Source of the DNA: Calditrichota bacterium
GTDB lineage: Bacteria; Electryoneota; RPQS01
DNA length: 5,836 nucleotides
Direction of reading: 5' to 3'
Assembly (NCBI GenBank): GCA_020057985.1
Contig: JAGVEU010000158.1
Location: 1 to 5,836, forward strand
The position numbers were made by a program, and so were the translations under genes. Positions 5,133 to 5,836 of the stretch are shown piece after piece. The notes beneath the pieces are model-generated. The model saw nothing but the letters and a program-made list of their open reading frames with translations. It did not search any database and had not been told where the DNA came from. Positions within the stretch are counted from its first letter, which is position 1. Each line of letters starts with the position of its first letter.

Positions 5133-5836
5133 TTGAAACGGTTAATACTTTTGGTTCTGACGATGGTTGGTATGCTGGTGTTCGCGGCCGGTTGCACAGA
5201 AGACAAGGTCGTAAGAGTGGTCGGCGATGTCCCCGCGGTGCCGACCGGAGTCAGCTCGACCACAGGAGATCATCAAGTTGAGATTTACTGGCGCGGCAAC
5301 AATGACAATGGCCTGACCGAGGGCTACGGTGTTTACCGGTATACCGGCACCGTTGGCGACCTTGATCGATACGAGCGGATCGGCAGAGTGGGTGCGGACG
5401 CGCATTGGGATATCTCTGAAGACGAAGACGTTCGGTGGTATAGCTTCATTGATGCCGGACTCACCAACGGGACAACCTATTACTACGCAGTGAACGCCTA
5501 CAACAAATTCGGGGAGTCGGAACTTTCGAAAATAGACGCAATGGATACACCGAGACCTGAAGGGAGTGCCATTCTCAGAGACTTCCACACCTATCCCAGC
5601 AACGCGGGATTCGATTTCAGTCGTGCCCGGATTGTACGCTTTGACGCTGAAGACGCAGATGTCTTCTTCGAATATGATCCCGATCTTGGGGCGTTCTTTT
5701 TCTTCGCCGGCAGCAATGAAGTCGACATCCAAGGCTATGGATATACCGATGATCTCACGTCAGTGGGTTGGGGAGATCCGGGAGGTGGTGAGGGCTGGTC
5801 GGCAGTCGGTTGGCTGGAGCTGATTGAGCATCATAG
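5133..5836 (+). CDS. Lipoprotein with fibronectin type III domain (3' end beyond window)
   Basis: The frame is open from TTG at 5133 to the edge, 234 codons plus two bases. AGGAGG (5122-5127) sits 5 nt upstream of the TTG. The in-frame ATG at 5163 would remove the K2-R3 charge and has no such site, so TTG is preferred. Residues 1-20 form a lipoprotein signal: K2-R3, a hydrophobic core, then 'FAAGC' with C21 as the lipidated cysteine. Residues 37-139 read as one FN3 domain: 'PTGVSSTTGDHQVEIYW' (37-53), 'GYGVYRY' (64-70), and the end strand 'GLTNGTTYYYAVNAYNKFG' (109-127) with the typical L-x-x-G-T-x-Y-x-Y-x-V-x-A-Y pattern. Residues 140-234 hold a second acidic, aromatic, Gly-rich region that I do not recognise. 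The likely location is the periplasm or outer membrane. FN3 domains mediate binding or act as spacers; the ligand is unknown. Expression probably depends on sigma54. Confidence 0.88.
   Translation, partial: MKRLILLVLTMVGMLVFAAGCTEDKVVRVVGDVPAVPTGVSSTTGDHQVEIYWRGNNDNGLTEGYGVYRYTGTVGDLDRYERIGRVGADAHWDISEDEDVRWYSFIDAGLTNGTTYYYAVNAYNKFGESELSKIDAMDTPRPEGSAILRDFHTYPSNAGFDFSRARIVRFDAEDADVFFEYDPDLGAFFFFAGSNEVDIQGYGYTDDLTSVGWGDPGGGEGWSAVGWLELIEHH

Noticed and set aside
5142..5732. 196-codon minus-strand frame opposite the lipoprotein
   Set aside because: The plus strand has a sigma54 promoter, AGGAGG, a lipobox and an FN3 domain; the minus frame has none of these.
1..5836. CRISPR arrays, insertion sequences, toxin-antitoxin or phage genes, and tRNA-adjacent integration
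   Set aside because: No repeated spacer pattern, terminal inverted repeats, transposase or integrase motifs, or direct repeat of the tRNA 3' end was seen.

Overview
The window looks like an ordinary chromosomal stretch from a Gram-negative bacterium, read from a metagenome or an uncultured lineage. The two edge genes are a large secreted protein rich in Trp, Asp and Gly, and a fibronectin type III (FN3) lipoprotein. Both resemble proteins I associate with FCB-group candidate phyla such as Zixibacteria. That placement is from memory and style of sequence, not from a search. Starts are mixed (ATG, GTG, TTG), and two of the four protein genes carry a textbook AGGAGG ribosome site.

Layout. Positions 1-1163, minus strand: a secreted protein of unknown function, 5'-complete but cut by the left edge, with a near-consensus sigma70 promoter just upstream. 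Positions 1164-1411: a divergent intergenic region with that promoter and a strong 26-nt stem-loop. Positions 1412-2926, plus strand: an Alg9/PIG-B-like GT-C glycosyltransferase (GT22 family) with about ten membrane spans. Positions 2957-3028, minus strand: tRNA-Arg(CCG), converging on the glycosyltransferase, with an 8-bp palindrome between them. Positions 3192-4925, plus strand: full-length prolyl-tRNA synthetase (proS) with its editing domain. Positions 4926-5132: an intergenic region ending in a consensus-quality sigma54 promoter. Positions 5133-5836, plus strand: an FN3 lipoprotein with a TTG start, cut by the right edge.

No shared operon or pathway is evident. Each gene seems to have its own transcription signals. 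tRNA-Arg and proS are both translation genes but are divergently transcribed, and the other three genes concern the cell envelope.

I did not find a clearly new biological system. The best second looks are the sigma54 promoter driving the lipoprotein, the similar short leaders of the two exported-protein genes, and the structured element at 1261-1300, whose left part recalls group II intron domain V but which does not complete that fold.
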